Of a DNA stretch of 64,000 nucleotides, positions 8,963 to 17,640 are shown in pieces (the stretch's first letter is position 1; every line of letters starts with the position of its first letter). Source of the stretch: Mycolicibacterium peregrinum (GTDB lineage: Bacteria; Actinomycetota; Actinomycetes; Mycobacteriales; Mycobacteriaceae); the NCBI RefSeq assembly GCF_001665785.1, contig NZ_LZSO01000029.1:1-64000 (forward strand). Direction: 5' to 3'. Position numbers and translations under genes: made by a program. The notes beneath the pieces are model-generated. The model saw only the letters and a program-made list of their open reading frames with translations. It did no database searches and was not told the origin of the DNA.

Positions 8963-9517
8963 ATGACCGGCCGACCACGCGACACGTCGATCGACGAGCG
9001 CGTGCTCGCGGTCACCCGCGAGTTGCTGGTCGAGGTGGGCTGGGACGACCTGAGCGTCCGGTTGGTGGCGGTACGGTCCGGGGTGGGCAGGTCCAGCCTG
9101 AACCGGCGCTGGGCGTCGAAGGCCGAGCTGGTGCTGCACGCGATCCTCGGCGAATCACCCGACATGTCACCATTTTCCGGCACCGACTTGGCGGGCTGGA
9201 TCGACTGGGTGGTGCGCGGTAGCCATCAGCTGTTCAGCCGCCCGGACGTGAGTGAGGCTGTGCCCGGACTGCTGCTGGCGCTGCGCGAGAACACCGAACT
9301 GCGCAGGGCGTTGTGGGACGGGTTCAGCGGCCCGGCGATCGAGATGTTCGCCGCCAGCGGATACGGGACCGAATCGGACGCGAAGGCTGTGCTTTCCATG
9401 GCGGCCGGGGCCGCGCTGTTCACCACCACCGTGGCGACCGACGATGATTCGCCGGAACTGCGGCAGCGGCTGGTGCGGTTGCTCGGCCACGCCCTCGGGG
9501 TGTCACCGACCGAATGA
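8963..9517 (+). CDS. TetR-family transcriptional regulator
   Basis: A 184-residue TetR-type repressor. The N-terminal helix-turn-helix spans residues ~10-55 (DERVLAVTRELLVEVGWDDLSV ending near SSLNRRWASKAELVLHA), followed by a variable all-helical ligand domain. ATG at 8963 is preceded by CGGGGA. Its 3' end overlaps the convergent epimerase gene by 15 bases. The imperfect palindrome in front of that epimerase (10490-10514) is a candidate operator for it. Confidence 0.8.
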   Translation: MTGRPRDTSIDERVLAVTRELLVEVGWDDLSVRLVAVRSGVGRSSLNRRWASKAELVLHAILGESPDMSPFSGTDLAGWIDWVVRGSHQLFSRPDVSEAVPGLLLALRENTELRRALWDGFSGPAIEMFAASGYGTESDAKAVLSMAAGAALFTTTVATDDDSPELRQRLVRLLGHALGVSPTE

Positions 9518-10477
9518 CGCCAGCATCGCGGCCTGGGGTGAACGCCAGGCCTCGATGCCCAGGTCGGTGAGCGTGCTCTTGTCGTCGGTGGGGGTGGCAG
9601 CCGTCAGCAGCATCGCGGCCTCGTAGCTGATCCCGTCACCGAGCGGCAGTACCCCGCCGAGCAGATCCGAGCACCAGCCGATGCCACGGAAAAGGCTGCC
9701 CGGCACCGGAATCCGGCGGATCTTGTGTCCTCGGCCCCGCTCCAGCACATCGATCATCTCGTTGAACGACACCATCACACCGCCGCAGACATAGCGTCTG
9801 GGTCCGAGCCCTGGCACCATCAGCCGCTCGTGGACGAGCGCGACGTCGCGCACGTCGATCATCTGCATGCCACCGGTCATCCGCGGTGCCAGGCCGGCCT
9901 TGGCGATCGGTGCCCAGCCGCGCTCGGTGACTCCGGCGGCGGTGAAGAACGCCGGACCGACCACGCTCGACGGGTAGGTGACCACGACCGGGGCGCCGTC
10001 GTGCTGCAACCGTCGGGCCACCCGATCGGCATAGGCCTTGGTCTGGGCGTAGGGGCTGCGGCCCGGTGCCGGCGGGGTGTCGGCGGAGATCACCCCGTCG
10101 GGCGGAGGGAACAGTGAGCTGTAGCTGCTGACCGAGACGATGGGGTCCAGACCGGCGTCGACGGCGCAGTTGAGCACGGCCTCTCCTGCGTACGCGTTGA
10201 TCTCCCACATCAGCTGTTCGCGGCGGCGGTCGGTGCCGACGATGCCCGCGGCGTGGATCAGGGCGTCGCAGCCCGCGATCAGGTTCCCGACGGTGGCACT
10301 GTCGCGGATGTCGCCCTCCAGCAAGGACATCTCGCCGAGAGTGGCGAGGTGTCCGATCACCGGGTCGTCGCCGCAGCCCGGTGCGACCAGTAGGCGGATC
10401 CGATGCCCGGCGGCCAGCAGGCCCCGAACGGTGTGGGCGCCGAGATAGCCGGTGCCTCCGGTCACTGCGATGTGCAT
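9503..10477 (-). CDS. NAD-dependent epimerase/dehydratase (extended SDR)
   Basis: A 324-residue extended short-chain dehydrogenase. The N-terminal Rossmann motif is VTGGTGYLGAHT, followed by LEGDIRD and the catalytic pair YAQTK, with an upstream serine in SVSSYSS. Members act on sugar nucleotides, flavonoids or hydroxysteroids; nothing here fixes the substrate, although the sterol context makes a 3-beta-hydroxysteroid-like role conceivable. ATG at 10477 begins the Rossmann fold directly and lies 13 bases from a palindromic operator candidate. Confidence 0.78.
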   Translation of the reverse strand: MHIAVTGGTGYLGAHTVRGLLAAGHRIRLLVAPGCGDDPVIGHLATLGEMSLLEGDIRDSATVGNLIAGCDALIHAAGIVGTDRRREQLMWEINAYAGEAVLNCAVDAGLDPIVSVSSYSSLFPPPDGVISADTPPAPGRSPYAQTKAYADRVARRLQHDGAPVVVTYPSSVVGPAFFTAAGVTERGWAPIAKAGLAPRMTGGMQMIDVRDVALVHERLMVPGLGPRRYVCGGVMVSFNEMIDVLERGRGHKIRRIPVPGSLFRGIGWCSDLLGGVLPLGDGISYEAAMLLTAATPTDDKSTLTDLGIEAWRSPQAAMLASFGR

Positions 10478-10489
10478 GCTGCCTCCCAT

Positions 10490-10514
10490 ATTTCGATGCC
10501 AATGGTATCGAAAT
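10490..10514. promoter_or_regulatory. Imperfect palindrome upstream of the epimerase gene
   Basis: ATTTCGATGCC and GGTATCGAAAT flank a 3-base centre (AAT); 10 of 11 positions pair. The site lies 13 bases before the epimerase start codon in a 144-base gap, a typical position and size for a TetR-type operator. The TetR gene two genes away is the obvious candidate ligand. Confidence 0.5.
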
Positions 10515-10621
10515 GGGCCGTGGCGGTGAGCTGCGGGCACTTGCGCCGCGGGTTGCGGTCAGTATTGAGCAGCAATCGCGGCGCACTGGTCGGCGGCACG
10601 GTGGACGTGGATGCGTTCGAG

Positions 10622-12133
10622 TCAGCGGGAGATCGACCAGACCGGGTCGGCGCAGTCGGTACCCTCGGCCGACAACTGCCGCTTGATCACCTTGAACGTC
10701 TCGGTGCGCGGCAACGCATCGCCGATCCGCACATGCGACGGCCACTGTTTGGGGCCCAGATCCGGTTGTTCGGCCAGGAAGGCGCTGAATTTCTGCGGGT
10801 CGAACGGTGTGCCCGCGGTCAGCACCAGCGCGGCCATCACCTGATCACCCACATCGGGGTCGGGAATCGGGTACACCGCGACCTCGGTGACATCGGGGTA
10901 GCGCAACAGGATTCGTTCGATCGGTGCGGTACCCAGGTTCTCGCCGTCCACCCGCATCCAGTCGCCGAGGCGTCCGGCGAAGTGCGCGTAGCCGTTCTCG
11001 TCGAGGTAGGCCAGGTCGCCGGTGTGGTAGACGCCGCCGGCCATCCGGGCGGCCTCGGCGTCGGGATCGTTGTAGTAACCGCGGAACCAGCCGGCACCGG
11101 TCGGGTTCACCAACTCGCCGACCACCCCGGGCGGGCACGGTTCACCCGTGTCCACATCCACGATCGCGACCTGGTCGGTGAGTGGGCCGAGGGCGCCCTC
11201 GGGAGTGTCGGGCGTACGGGCGATCGCGACCCCGCCCTCGCTGGAACCGAATCCGTCGACCACGGTTACGCCGAACCGCTCGGCGAACCGGCCCAGATCC
11301 CGCGGTGCACCCTCATTGCCATAGAGGATCCGCAACGGATTGTCGGCGTCGTCGGGCGCCGGGTCGGTGGCCAGGATGTAGGACAGCGGTTTGCCGACAT
11401 AGTTGGCGTAGGTGGCGCCGTAGCGCCGGATGTCCGGTATGAAACCGGACGCGGAGAACTTTCGCCGCAACGCAATCGACGCACCGGCCGCGGCGGCGAC
11501 GGCCCACCCGGCCATGATCGCGTTGGAGTGGAACAGCGGCATCGACAGGTACACCGTGTCGGCCGGGCCCAGCCCGAATCGGTCGGCCAGCATCCGGCCA
11601 GGGAACGCCACCTTGTCCTGGGTGACCCGCACGGCCTTGGGATCCCCGCTGGTTCCCGAGGTGAAGATGAGCATGAACAGGTCGTCGGCCGCCAGGTCGG
11701 CGAACGTCACCGGGGTGTCCCGGTGCGACGCGAGTTCGGCTGCCCAATCGTCGGATTCGACGTTGATGAAATCCACCCCGGGAGGGACCGCGTCCGGATT
11801 GTCGGCCAGGACGAGCTGACAATCGGCCTTGGCGATGTCGCGGGCCAGCGCCTCGCCGCGGCGGGTCTGGTTGAGCCCCACGGGGACCAACCCGTCCAGG
11901 CCTGCGGCCACCAGCAGGCTGGAGAAAAACGTGGTGTTGCCGAGCAGTGCCCCGACATGCGGGGGTTTGGAGGGGTCCAACCGGGCGCGCAGCGCCGCGG
12001 CCAGTTGTGCACCTGCGGCGATGTGATCAGCCCAGCTGACGAACGAATCCTCTTGGTAGACACCACGATCAGTGACATCGGCCAGCGGGACCAGCAGCTC
12101 GGTGACCGTCGGGCCGACGGTTGGACCTCCCAT
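10622..12133 (-). CDS. fadD17: Steroid/acyl-CoA ligase FadD17
   Basis: A 503-residue acyl-CoA synthetase. FadD17 activates steroids with shortened side chains during cholesterol breakdown. Motifs are the P-loop IFTSGTSGDPKAV, the A5 region DGFGSSEGGVAI, the adenylate-binding TGDLAYLDENGYAHF and GRLGDWMRVDGEN, and the C-terminal TFKVIKRQLSAEG. It resembles remembered M. tuberculosis FadD17 (502 residues) along its whole length. ATG at 12133 lies 2 bases after the fadE27 stop codon, so translation is coupled within the fadE26-fadE27-fadD17 operon. Confidence 0.92.
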   Translation of the reverse strand: MGGPTVGPTVTELLVPLADVTDRGVYQEDSFVSWADHIAAGAQLAAALRARLDPSKPPHVGALLGNTTFFSSLLVAAGLDGLVPVGLNQTRRGEALARDIAKADCQLVLADNPDAVPPGVDFINVESDDWAAELASHRDTPVTFADLAADDLFMLIFTSGTSGDPKAVRVTQDKVAFPGRMLADRFGLGPADTVYLSMPLFHSNAIMAGWAVAAAAGASIALRRKFSASGFIPDIRRYGATYANYVGKPLSYILATDPAPDDADNPLRILYGNEGAPRDLGRFAERFGVTVVDGFGSSEGGVAIARTPDTPEGALGPLTDQVAIVDVDTGEPCPPGVVGELVNPTGAGWFRGYYNDPDAEAARMAGGVYHTGDLAYLDENGYAHFAGRLGDWMRVDGENLGTAPIERILLRYPDVTEVAVYPIPDPDVGDQVMAALVLTAGTPFDPQKFSAFLAEQPDLGPKQWPSHVRIGDALPRTETFKVIKRQLSAEGTDCADPVWSISR

Positions 12134-12135
12134 TC

Positions 12136-13233
12136 CTAGACCGGAGTGTCGGCGAGTTCGCGGCCGATGCGCAGCAGCTGCCCGGTCGCCCCGCCGAGAC
12201 CGAACTCGGTCTGCTTGGCGGCCAGGAAGTACCGGTGCACAGGGTGATCCATGTCGATGCCGACACCGCCGTGCACGTGCACCGCGGTGTGCGCGACGCG
12301 GTGGCCGGCCTCGGCCGCCCAGAACGCCGCACTGGCGACATCGATGTCGGCGGGCAGATCCTCGGACAGCCGCCACGCCGCCTGGGTCAGTGTCAGGCGC
12401 AGGCCCTTGACGTCGATGTAGCCGTCGGCCAGCCGCGACGAGACCGCCTGGAAGCTGCCGATCGGCCGGTCGAACTGCTCGCGCTCGCGGGCGTACTCGG
12501 AGGTGAGCTCCAGCGCGCGTTCCAGCACGCCGAGTTGGAATGCGGTGCGGGCCAACGCGGCATGGGTGGTCAGCCAATCGGCGACCTCGGCACCGCCGAC
12601 GACGCGCGCGGCGTCCACCGTGGTGCCCTCGAGCTCGAGGCTGGCCACGCTGCCCTTGCCGGTGGTGCTCAGCAGGCTGACCGTCACGCCGGGATCATCG
12701 CCGGACACGAGGAAAACACTGACGCCGGAATCGGTTTCGGCCGGAACCAGGAACGCATCGGCGATCGGCCCGTAGTTCACCTGAGTTCGGGTACCGGTGA
12801 GTTTGTATCCGGCGCCGTCAGCTTGAGCCTGTACCGGGCCCTGGCCCATTTCGCCGTCCAGGGCGACAGTGAGGATCTTGTCGCCGGAAACCGCGGGCAC
12901 GGCCCACTGGGCGCGCAGTTCCTCGGATCCGAAAGCGGCCAGCGCGCCCGCGCCCAGCACCACCGAGTCCACGTAGGGCACGGCAGCCAGCTGGCGACCG
13001 AGCGCGGTCAGCACCGCCGTCTGCTCGAGCACGCCGAGACCACCGCCGCCCACCGATTCGGGAGCCGCGGCCGACAGCACGTCGGCCTCGACCAGCTTGG
13101 CCCACAGATTGGCGTCGAACCGCTGCTCGAGACCGTCGAGCTCACGCTGGCGTTCGGGTGTGCACACCGATTCGGTGATCGTGCGCACCAGGCCACCCAG
13201 GTCGGTGGCCTCTTCGGTCGTCTTGAAATCCAT
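12136..13233 (-). CDS. fadE27: Acyl-CoA dehydrogenase FadE27 (ChsE5-type subunit)
   Basis: A 365-residue acyl-CoA dehydrogenase subunit. In mycobacteria FadE26 and FadE27 form a heteromeric dehydrogenase (ChsE4-ChsE5) that introduces the first double bond into the steroid-CoA side chain; FadE27 is known as the partner that completes the FAD site. The C-terminal part (IGSFQAVSSRLADGYID, AHTAVHVHGGVGIDMDHP) shows the family's FAD-contacting helices. It follows fadE26 by 13 bases on the same strand. Identity rests on sequence similarity and operon position. Confidence 0.9.
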   Translation of the reverse strand: MDFKTTEEATDLGGLVRTITESVCTPERQRELDGLEQRFDANLWAKLVEADVLSAAAPESVGGGGLGVLEQTAVLTALGRQLAAVPYVDSVVLGAGALAAFGSEELRAQWAVPAVSGDKILTVALDGEMGQGPVQAQADGAGYKLTGTRTQVNYGPIADAFLVPAETDSGVSVFLVSGDDPGVTVSLLSTTGKGSVASLELEGTTVDAARVVGGAEVADWLTTHAALARTAFQLGVLERALELTSEYAREREQFDRPIGSFQAVSSRLADGYIDVKGLRLTLTQAAWRLSEDLPADIDVASAAFWAAEAGHRVAHTAVHVHGGVGIDMDHPVHRYFLAAKQTEFGLGGATGQLLRIGRELADTPV

Positions 13234-13246
13234 TGGTGTGCCGTCC

Positions 13247-14428
13247 TTACCGGTTGACCCTGGGCAGGCCCAAAGCGACCATGCCGATGATGTCACGCTG
13301 AATCTCGTTGGTGCCGCCGCCGAAGGTCAGGATCAGGGCTGACCGGTGGAACCGCTCGATGCGGCCACGCAGCAGCGCGCCCTTGCTGTCCGGGCGCAGC
13401 GTCGCCGCCGTGCCCAGCACCTCCATCAGCAGGCGGTAGGCCTCGGTGGCCAGCTCGGTGCCGTACACCTTGGCCGCCGACGCATCCGCCGGAGAAGGAG
13501 CCTCGTCCTGGGCAGAGGCCAGCTCCCAGTTGATCAGCTTGAGAACCTCGGCCTTGGCGTGCACCCGGGCCAGGTTGAGCTGCACCCATTCGGAGTCGAT
13601 GACCCGCTTGCCGTGCACGTCCTTGGTGTTCTGGGCCCACTCGCGGACCCCGTCGAGGGCGACGTAGATCGGCTGCGAAGAAACGAGAGCCACCCGCTCG
13701 TGGTTGAGCTGGTTGGTCACCAGCTTCCAGCCGGCGTTCTCCTCGCCGACCAGGTTGGTGCAGGGGATGCGCACGTCCTGGTAGTAGGTGGCGCTGGTGT
13801 CCACACCGGACATGGTGTGCACCGGCGTCCAGGAGAAGCCCTCGACCGTGGTCGGCATGATCAGCATCGAGATGCCGCGGTGCTTCTTGGCCTCGGGATT
13901 GGTGCGCACCGCCAGCCAGACGTAGTCGGCGTAGGCGATCAGCGACGTCCACATCTTCTGGCCGTTGACCACGTAGTCGTCACCGTCGCGGACGGCCGTG
14001 GTGCGTAGCGCCGCCAGGTCGGTGCCCGCGCCGGGCTCGGAATAGCCGATGGAGAAGTGCAGCTCACCCGCGGCGATCTTGGGCAGGAAGAACTTCTTCT
14101 GCTCCTCGGTGCCGAAGTGCATGATCGTCGGCGCGACACTGTTGATCGTCAGGAACGGCACCGGCGCGCCGGCGATCGCGGCCTCGTCAGTGAAGATCAG
14201 CGACTCCATGGGCGTACGCGCCTGGCCGCCGTACTCCTCGGGCCAGTTCAGCGTCAGCCAGCCGTCCTTGCCCATCTGTGCGACGGTCTCGCGGTAGATG
14301 TTGCCGCGTCCCATCTCGCCTTCGGACGAGCTGAGCGCCTCAACCCGTTCGGGTGTCATCAACTTGGAGAAGTACGCGCGCAACTCGCGGCGCAGCTCCT
14401 CCTGCTCGGGGGTGTAACCGATCCGCAT
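13247..14428 (-). CDS. fadE26: Acyl-CoA dehydrogenase FadE26 (ChsE4-type subunit)
   Basis: A 393-residue acyl-CoA dehydrogenase and first gene of the fadE26-fadE27-fadD17 operon. Segments GYSEPGAGTDLAALRT and VVNGQKMWTS are the flavin and substrate-binding strands typical of the family, and FGGGTNEIQRDIIG is the C-terminal FAD-binding motif. ATG at 14428 has GAGGAT upstream. A perfect KstR-type operator lies 46 bases upstream, shared with fdxD on the other strand. Together with FadE27 it should desaturate 3-oxo-steroid-26-oyl-CoA. Confidence 0.92.
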   Translation of the reverse strand: MRIGYTPEQEELRRELRAYFSKLMTPERVEALSSSEGEMGRGNIYRETVAQMGKDGWLTLNWPEEYGGQARTPMESLIFTDEAAIAGAPVPFLTINSVAPTIMHFGTEEQKKFFLPKIAAGELHFSIGYSEPGAGTDLAALRTTAVRDGDDYVVNGQKMWTSLIAYADYVWLAVRTNPEAKKHRGISMLIMPTTVEGFSWTPVHTMSGVDTSATYYQDVRIPCTNLVGEENAGWKLVTNQLNHERVALVSSQPIYVALDGVREWAQNTKDVHGKRVIDSEWVQLNLARVHAKAEVLKLINWELASAQDEAPSPADASAAKVYGTELATEAYRLLMEVLGTAATLRPDSKGALLRGRIERFHRSALILTFGGGTNEIQRDIIGMVALGLPRVNR

Positions 14429-14473
14429 TGCACTGCATCCTCACTGCTTGATAGACCTAAGTTCTCACCTGGT

Positions 14474-14487
14474 TGTAACACGTTCTA
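14474..14487. promoter_or_regulatory. KstR operator between fadE26 and fdxD
   Basis: TGTAACACGTTCTA, identical to the 14-mer in front of fadD19, fits TnnAACnnGTTnnA fully. On the plus strand it overlaps a candidate -10 TAGTCT (14486-14491) for fdxD, repeating the fadD19 layout. It should control both divergent operons. Confidence 0.85.
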
Positions 14488-14593
14488 GTCTTAGGATCCA
14501 GGCCGGTACCTGACCGGTATCCGTCAGGTGTGGTCGTATTCTGTGGCTGCACGTACGCAGCCCCGTGCGTGCACACGTCGTGAGGAGGTCGCC

Positions 14594-14785
14594 ATGCGAG
14601 TAGAAGTTGACCGTGATCGCTGTGAAGGTAATGCGGTCTGCGTGGGTATTGCCCCCGATTTGTTCGATCTTGATGACGACGACTACGCCGTGGTCAAGGC
14701 CGATCCGGTGCCTGCCGACCAGGAGGATCTGGCCGAGCAGTCCATCGCCGAATGCCCCCGTGCAGCCCTGATCCGAAAAGACTAG
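14594..14785 (+). CDS. fdxD: Ferredoxin FdxD (single [3Fe-4S]-type)
   Basis: A 63-residue ferredoxin with the cysteine pattern CEGNAVCVGIAP and a distal CPRAAL. The first motif has three spacing positions but only two cysteines, so three cluster ligands in total, as expected for a [3Fe-4S] or labile [4Fe-4S] centre serving P450s or dehydrogenases. It corresponds to Rv3503c by context. ATG at 14594 is well supported by AGGAGG at 14583-14588. It lies 14 bases before the SDR gene, in the KstR-controlled unit leading into the mce4 region. Confidence 0.88.
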   Translation: MRVEVDRDRCEGNAVCVGIAPDLFDLDDDDYAVVKADPVPADQEDLAEQSIAECPRAALIRKD

Positions 14786-14799
14786 AGGTATTCATAAAT

Positions 14800-15717
14800 A
14801 TGACTGACGACGCTCAGATCGACCTGTCCGGAAAGGTGGCCGTGGTCACCGGCGCGGCTGCGGGCCTGGGCCGCGCCGAAGCCATCGGCCTGGCCAAGGC
14901 CGGAGCCACCGTGGTGGTCAACGACATGGCCGGCGCGCTCGATGCCTCTGACGTTCTCGACGAGATCGCCGCCGCCGGCTCCAAGGGCGTCGCCGTGGCC
15001 GGGGACATCAGTGCGCGCTCGACCGCCGACGAGCTGGTCGCCACCGCCGACGGTCTGGGTGGACTGGACATCGTCGTCAACAACGCGGGCATCACCCGCG
15101 ACCGGATCCTGTTCAACATGAGCGACGAGGAGTGGGACGCGGTCATCGCCGTGCACCTGCGCGGCCACTTCCTGCTGACCCGCAATGCCGCCGTCTACTG
15201 GCGCAACAAGGCCAAGGCAGGGGACGGCACGGTCTACGGCCGGATCATCAACACCTCGTCGGAGGCCGGACTGTCGGGTCCGGTCGGCCAGCCCAACTAC
15301 GGAGCCGCCAAGGCGGGCATCACGGCGCTCACGGTGTCCGCGGCCCGGGCCCTGGAACGCTTCGGCGTGCGGGCCAACGCGATCGCGCCGCGGGCCCGCA
15401 CCGCCATGACCGCAGGCGTCTTCGGCGACGCGCCCGACGGGGCCGAAGGGCAGATCGACCCGCTGTCGACCGACCACGTGGTCACGCTTGTGCGTTTCCT
15501 GGCCGCTCCGGCGTCCGAAGCTGTGAACGCTCAGCTGTTCATCGTCTATGGTCCAACTGTCACGTTGGTCGCGCCGCCCACCGCCGAAAAACACTTCACT
15601 GCAGACTCCGACGCCTGGAACGCGGCAGACCTCAGCGGGACACTGCACGACTACTTTGCTGATCGTGACCGGACGCGTGGATTCTCGGCCACCGAGCTGA
15701 TGGCGTCACGAGACTGA
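14800..15717 (+). CDS. Short-chain dehydrogenase (Rv3502c/Hsd4-like)
   Basis: A 305-residue SDR, longer than the usual ~250. It shows the cofactor motif TGAAAGLGRAEA, the NNAG motif VVNNAGITRD, the catalytic serine in NTSSEAG and the catalytic YGAAK. In position it equals Rv3502c, a putative 17-beta-hydroxysteroid dehydrogenase or 3-hydroxyacyl-CoA dehydrogenase of the KstR regulon. The C-terminal ~60 residues beyond the SDR core (ending GFSATELMASRD) match the extended type. ATG at 14800 follows a weak AGAGG. Confidence 0.85.
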   Translation: MTDDAQIDLSGKVAVVTGAAAGLGRAEAIGLAKAGATVVVNDMAGALDASDVLDEIAAAGSKGVAVAGDISARSTADELVATADGLGGLDIVVNNAGITRDRILFNMSDEEWDAVIAVHLRGHFLLTRNAAVYWRNKAKAGDGTVYGRIINTSSEAGLSGPVGQPNYGAAKAGITALTVSAARALERFGVRANAIAPRARTAMTAGVFGDAPDGAEGQIDPLSTDHVVTLVRFLAAPASEAVNAQLFIVYGPTVTLVAPPTAEKHFTADSDAWNAADLSGTLHDYFADRDRTRGFSATELMASRD

Positions 15718-15744
15718 CGGTCTCGTTTGAGGCCGGCCCAGGCG

Positions 15745-15762
15745 ACTGAAACGTGTTTCAGT
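15745..15762. promoter_or_regulatory. Perfect palindrome upstream of mce4 (second KstR-like site)
   Basis: ACTGAAAC-GT-GTTTCAGT has perfect 8-bp arms. Its core TGAAACGTGTTTCA also satisfies TnnAACnnGTTnnA, so KstR could bind it. The outer bases differ from the canonical TAGAACGTGTTCTA, so it may instead belong to another TetR-type regulator. It lies 28 bases after the SDR stop codon and 227 bases before yrbE4A. Confidence 0.6.
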
Positions 15763-15834
15763 TGATAGTCGGCCTAACATGTCCTGATCTGGGAAAACCG
15801 CTGTTGAAGCTAATATTTTGAATTCTTTGACAGT

Positions 15835-15848
15835 GCGAACATGTTCTA
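15835..15848. promoter_or_regulatory. KstR operator of the mce4 operon
   Basis: GCGAACATGTTCTA matches the KstR motif except for the first T. It lies about 140 bases upstream of yrbE4A and overlaps AT-rich sequence (TAGTTAATAT) that could provide the -10 element. KstR control of mce4 is well known in mycobacteria. The rest of the 271-base gap has no gene. Confidence 0.75.
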
Positions 15849-15988
15849 GTTAATATGATCCGGCTCACTAAGAGCGCACTAAGACCGAGGGGTGGGAGGG
15901 CAGCCACGACATGTGGCCGTCAATTTTTCGCTAACGCGAGTTTTCGCAAAATTTCCCCCATCCGAGTACCCCGAGAACGGAGCCCAGG

Positions 15989-16753
15989 TTGATCGAACAG
16001 CTTGCGGTTCCGGCCCGGGCCGTGGGCGGCTTCGTCGAGATGTCCTTGGACACCTTCGCCAAGATGTTCCGTCGACCGTTCCAGTTCAAAGAGTTCCTGG
16101 ATCAAACCTGGATGATCGCCCGGGTCTCGCTCGTGCCGACCCTGCTGGTCGCCATCCCGTTCACGGTTCTGGTCGCGTTCACGCTCAACATCCTTCTTCG
16201 CGAGATCGGCGCGGCCGATCTGTCCGGCGCCGGCACCGCCTTCGGCACCATCACCCAGCTCGGCCCCGTCGTGACGGTGCTGGTGGTGGCTGGTGCAGGT
16301 GCCACCGCGATCTGCGCCGACCTCGGCGCCCGCACCATCCGCGAGGAGATCGACGCGATGCGGGTGCTCGGCATCGATCCGATCCAGCGCCTGGTGGTGC
16401 CCCGTGTGCTCGCGTCGATGTTCGTCGCGCTGCTGCTCAACGGTTTGGTGTGTGCGATCGGCATCGCCGGCGGCTACGCCTTCTCGGTATTTCTCCAGGG
16501 CGTGAACCCCGGAGCTTTCATCAACGGACTGACCGTGCTGACCGGGCTCGGCGAGCTCGTGCTGGCCGAGATCAAGGCACTGCTGTTCGGCGTGGTGGCC
16601 GGCCTGGTCGGCTGCTACCGCGGGTTGACCGTCAAAGGAGGCCCGAAGGGTGTCGGTAACGCAGTGAACGAAACGGTGGTCTACGCCTTCATCTGCCTGT
16701 TCGTGATCAACGTGATCATGACGGCTATCGGGGTGAGAGTGCTGGTGCGTTGA
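15989..16753 (+). CDS. yrbE4A: Mce4 permease subunit YrbE4A
   Basis: A 254-residue MlaE-type permease, the first gene of the cholesterol-import operon. It has an N-terminal amphipathic segment (LDTFAKMFRRPFQFKEFLDQ) and about five membrane segments. The cytoplasmic EExDAMRVLGIDP loop is the conserved contact with the MceG ATPase. TTG at 15989 is chosen because length and N-terminus (IEQLAVPARAVGGF) agree with remembered YrbE4A of M. tuberculosis, also 254 residues. It pairs with YrbE4B in the inner membrane. Confidence 0.93.
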   Translation: MIEQLAVPARAVGGFVEMSLDTFAKMFRRPFQFKEFLDQTWMIARVSLVPTLLVAIPFTVLVAFTLNILLREIGAADLSGAGTAFGTITQLGPVVTVLVVAGAGATAICADLGARTIREEIDAMRVLGIDPIQRLVVPRVLASMFVALLLNGLVCAIGIAGGYAFSVFLQGVNPGAFINGLTVLTGLGELVLAEIKALLFGVVAGLVGCYRGLTVKGGPKGVGNAVNETVVYAFICLFVINVIMTAIGVRVLVR

Positions 16754-16781
16754 TGAGCGCTTGCGCGAAGAAGAGACAACA

Positions 16782-17624
16782 ATGAGTTATGACGCCACCC
16801 TCCGCTTCCGGCGGCTGTTCCGGGGCGTGCCCAAGACCGTCGACAACATCGGCGAGCAGGCACTGTTCTACGGCGAGACGATGCGGTACCTGCCCAACGC
16901 GGTCAACCGCTACCGCAAGGAGACCATCCGGCTGGTAGCCGAGATGACCATGGGCGCAGGCGCGTTGGTGATGATCGGTGGCACCGTCGGTGTCGCGGCC
17001 TTCCTCACCCTGGCCTCCGGCGGTGTCATTGCGGTTCAGGGCTACTCGTCGCTGGGCAACATCGGCATCGAAGCCCTGACCGGCTTCCTCTCGGCGTTCC
17101 TCAACGTGCGCATCGTCGCACCGGTGATCGCCGGCATCGCCCTGGCCGCCACGATCGGCGCCGGCGCCACCGCCCAGCTGGGCGCCATGCGGGTAGCCGA
17201 GGAGATCGACGCGGTCGAAGCGATGGCGGTCCACGCGGTGTCCTATCTGGTCTCCACCCGGTTGCTGGCCGGGCTGATCGCGATCGTTCCGCTGTACTCG
17301 CTGTCGGTACTCGCCGCATTCTTCGCAGCGCGGTTCACCACCGTGTTCATCAATGGGCAGTCGGCCGGCCTGTACGACCACTACTTCAACACCTTCCTGA
17401 TACCCAGCGACCTGCTGTGGTCCTTCCTCCAGGCGATCGTGATGGCCATCGCGGTGATGCTGGTGCACACCTATTACGGCTACAACGCCTCCGGTGGGCC
17501 GGTCGGCGTGGGTATCGCGGTCGGTCAGGCCGTGCGCACCTCGCTGATCGTCGTCGTCACCATCACCCTGTTCATCTCCCTGGCCGTCTACGGCGCGTCC
17601 GGCAACTTCAACCTCTCCGGGTAG
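16782..17624 (+). CDS. yrbE4B: Mce4 permease subunit YrbE4B
   Basis: A 280-residue MlaE-family membrane protein, partner of YrbE4A in the Mce4 ABC-type importer. Hydrophobic helices fill residues ~55-275, and the ATPase-contact loop reads RVAEEIDAVEAMAVHAVSYL. ATG at 16782 lies 28 bases after yrbE4A; an in-frame upstream ATG at 16761 has no better ribosome site. It is co-transcribed with mce4A, which begins 16 bases later. Confidence 0.93.
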   Translation: MSYDATLRFRRLFRGVPKTVDNIGEQALFYGETMRYLPNAVNRYRKETIRLVAEMTMGAGALVMIGGTVGVAAFLTLASGGVIAVQGYSSLGNIGIEALTGFLSAFLNVRIVAPVIAGIALAATIGAGATAQLGAMRVAEEIDAVEAMAVHAVSYLVSTRLLAGLIAIVPLYSLSVLAAFFAARFTTVFINGQSAGLYDHYFNTFLIPSDLLWSFLQAIVMAIAVMLVHTYYGYNASGGPVGVGIAVGQAVRTSLIVVVTITLFISLAVYGASGNFNLSG

Positions 17625-17640
17625 GGCGGCAGGAATTCCC

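Noticed and set aside
10403..12139. Long plus-strand open frame opposite fadD17
   Set aside because: It is a high-GC antisense shadow; composition and lack of any family pattern contrast with the clear ANL motifs on the minus strand.
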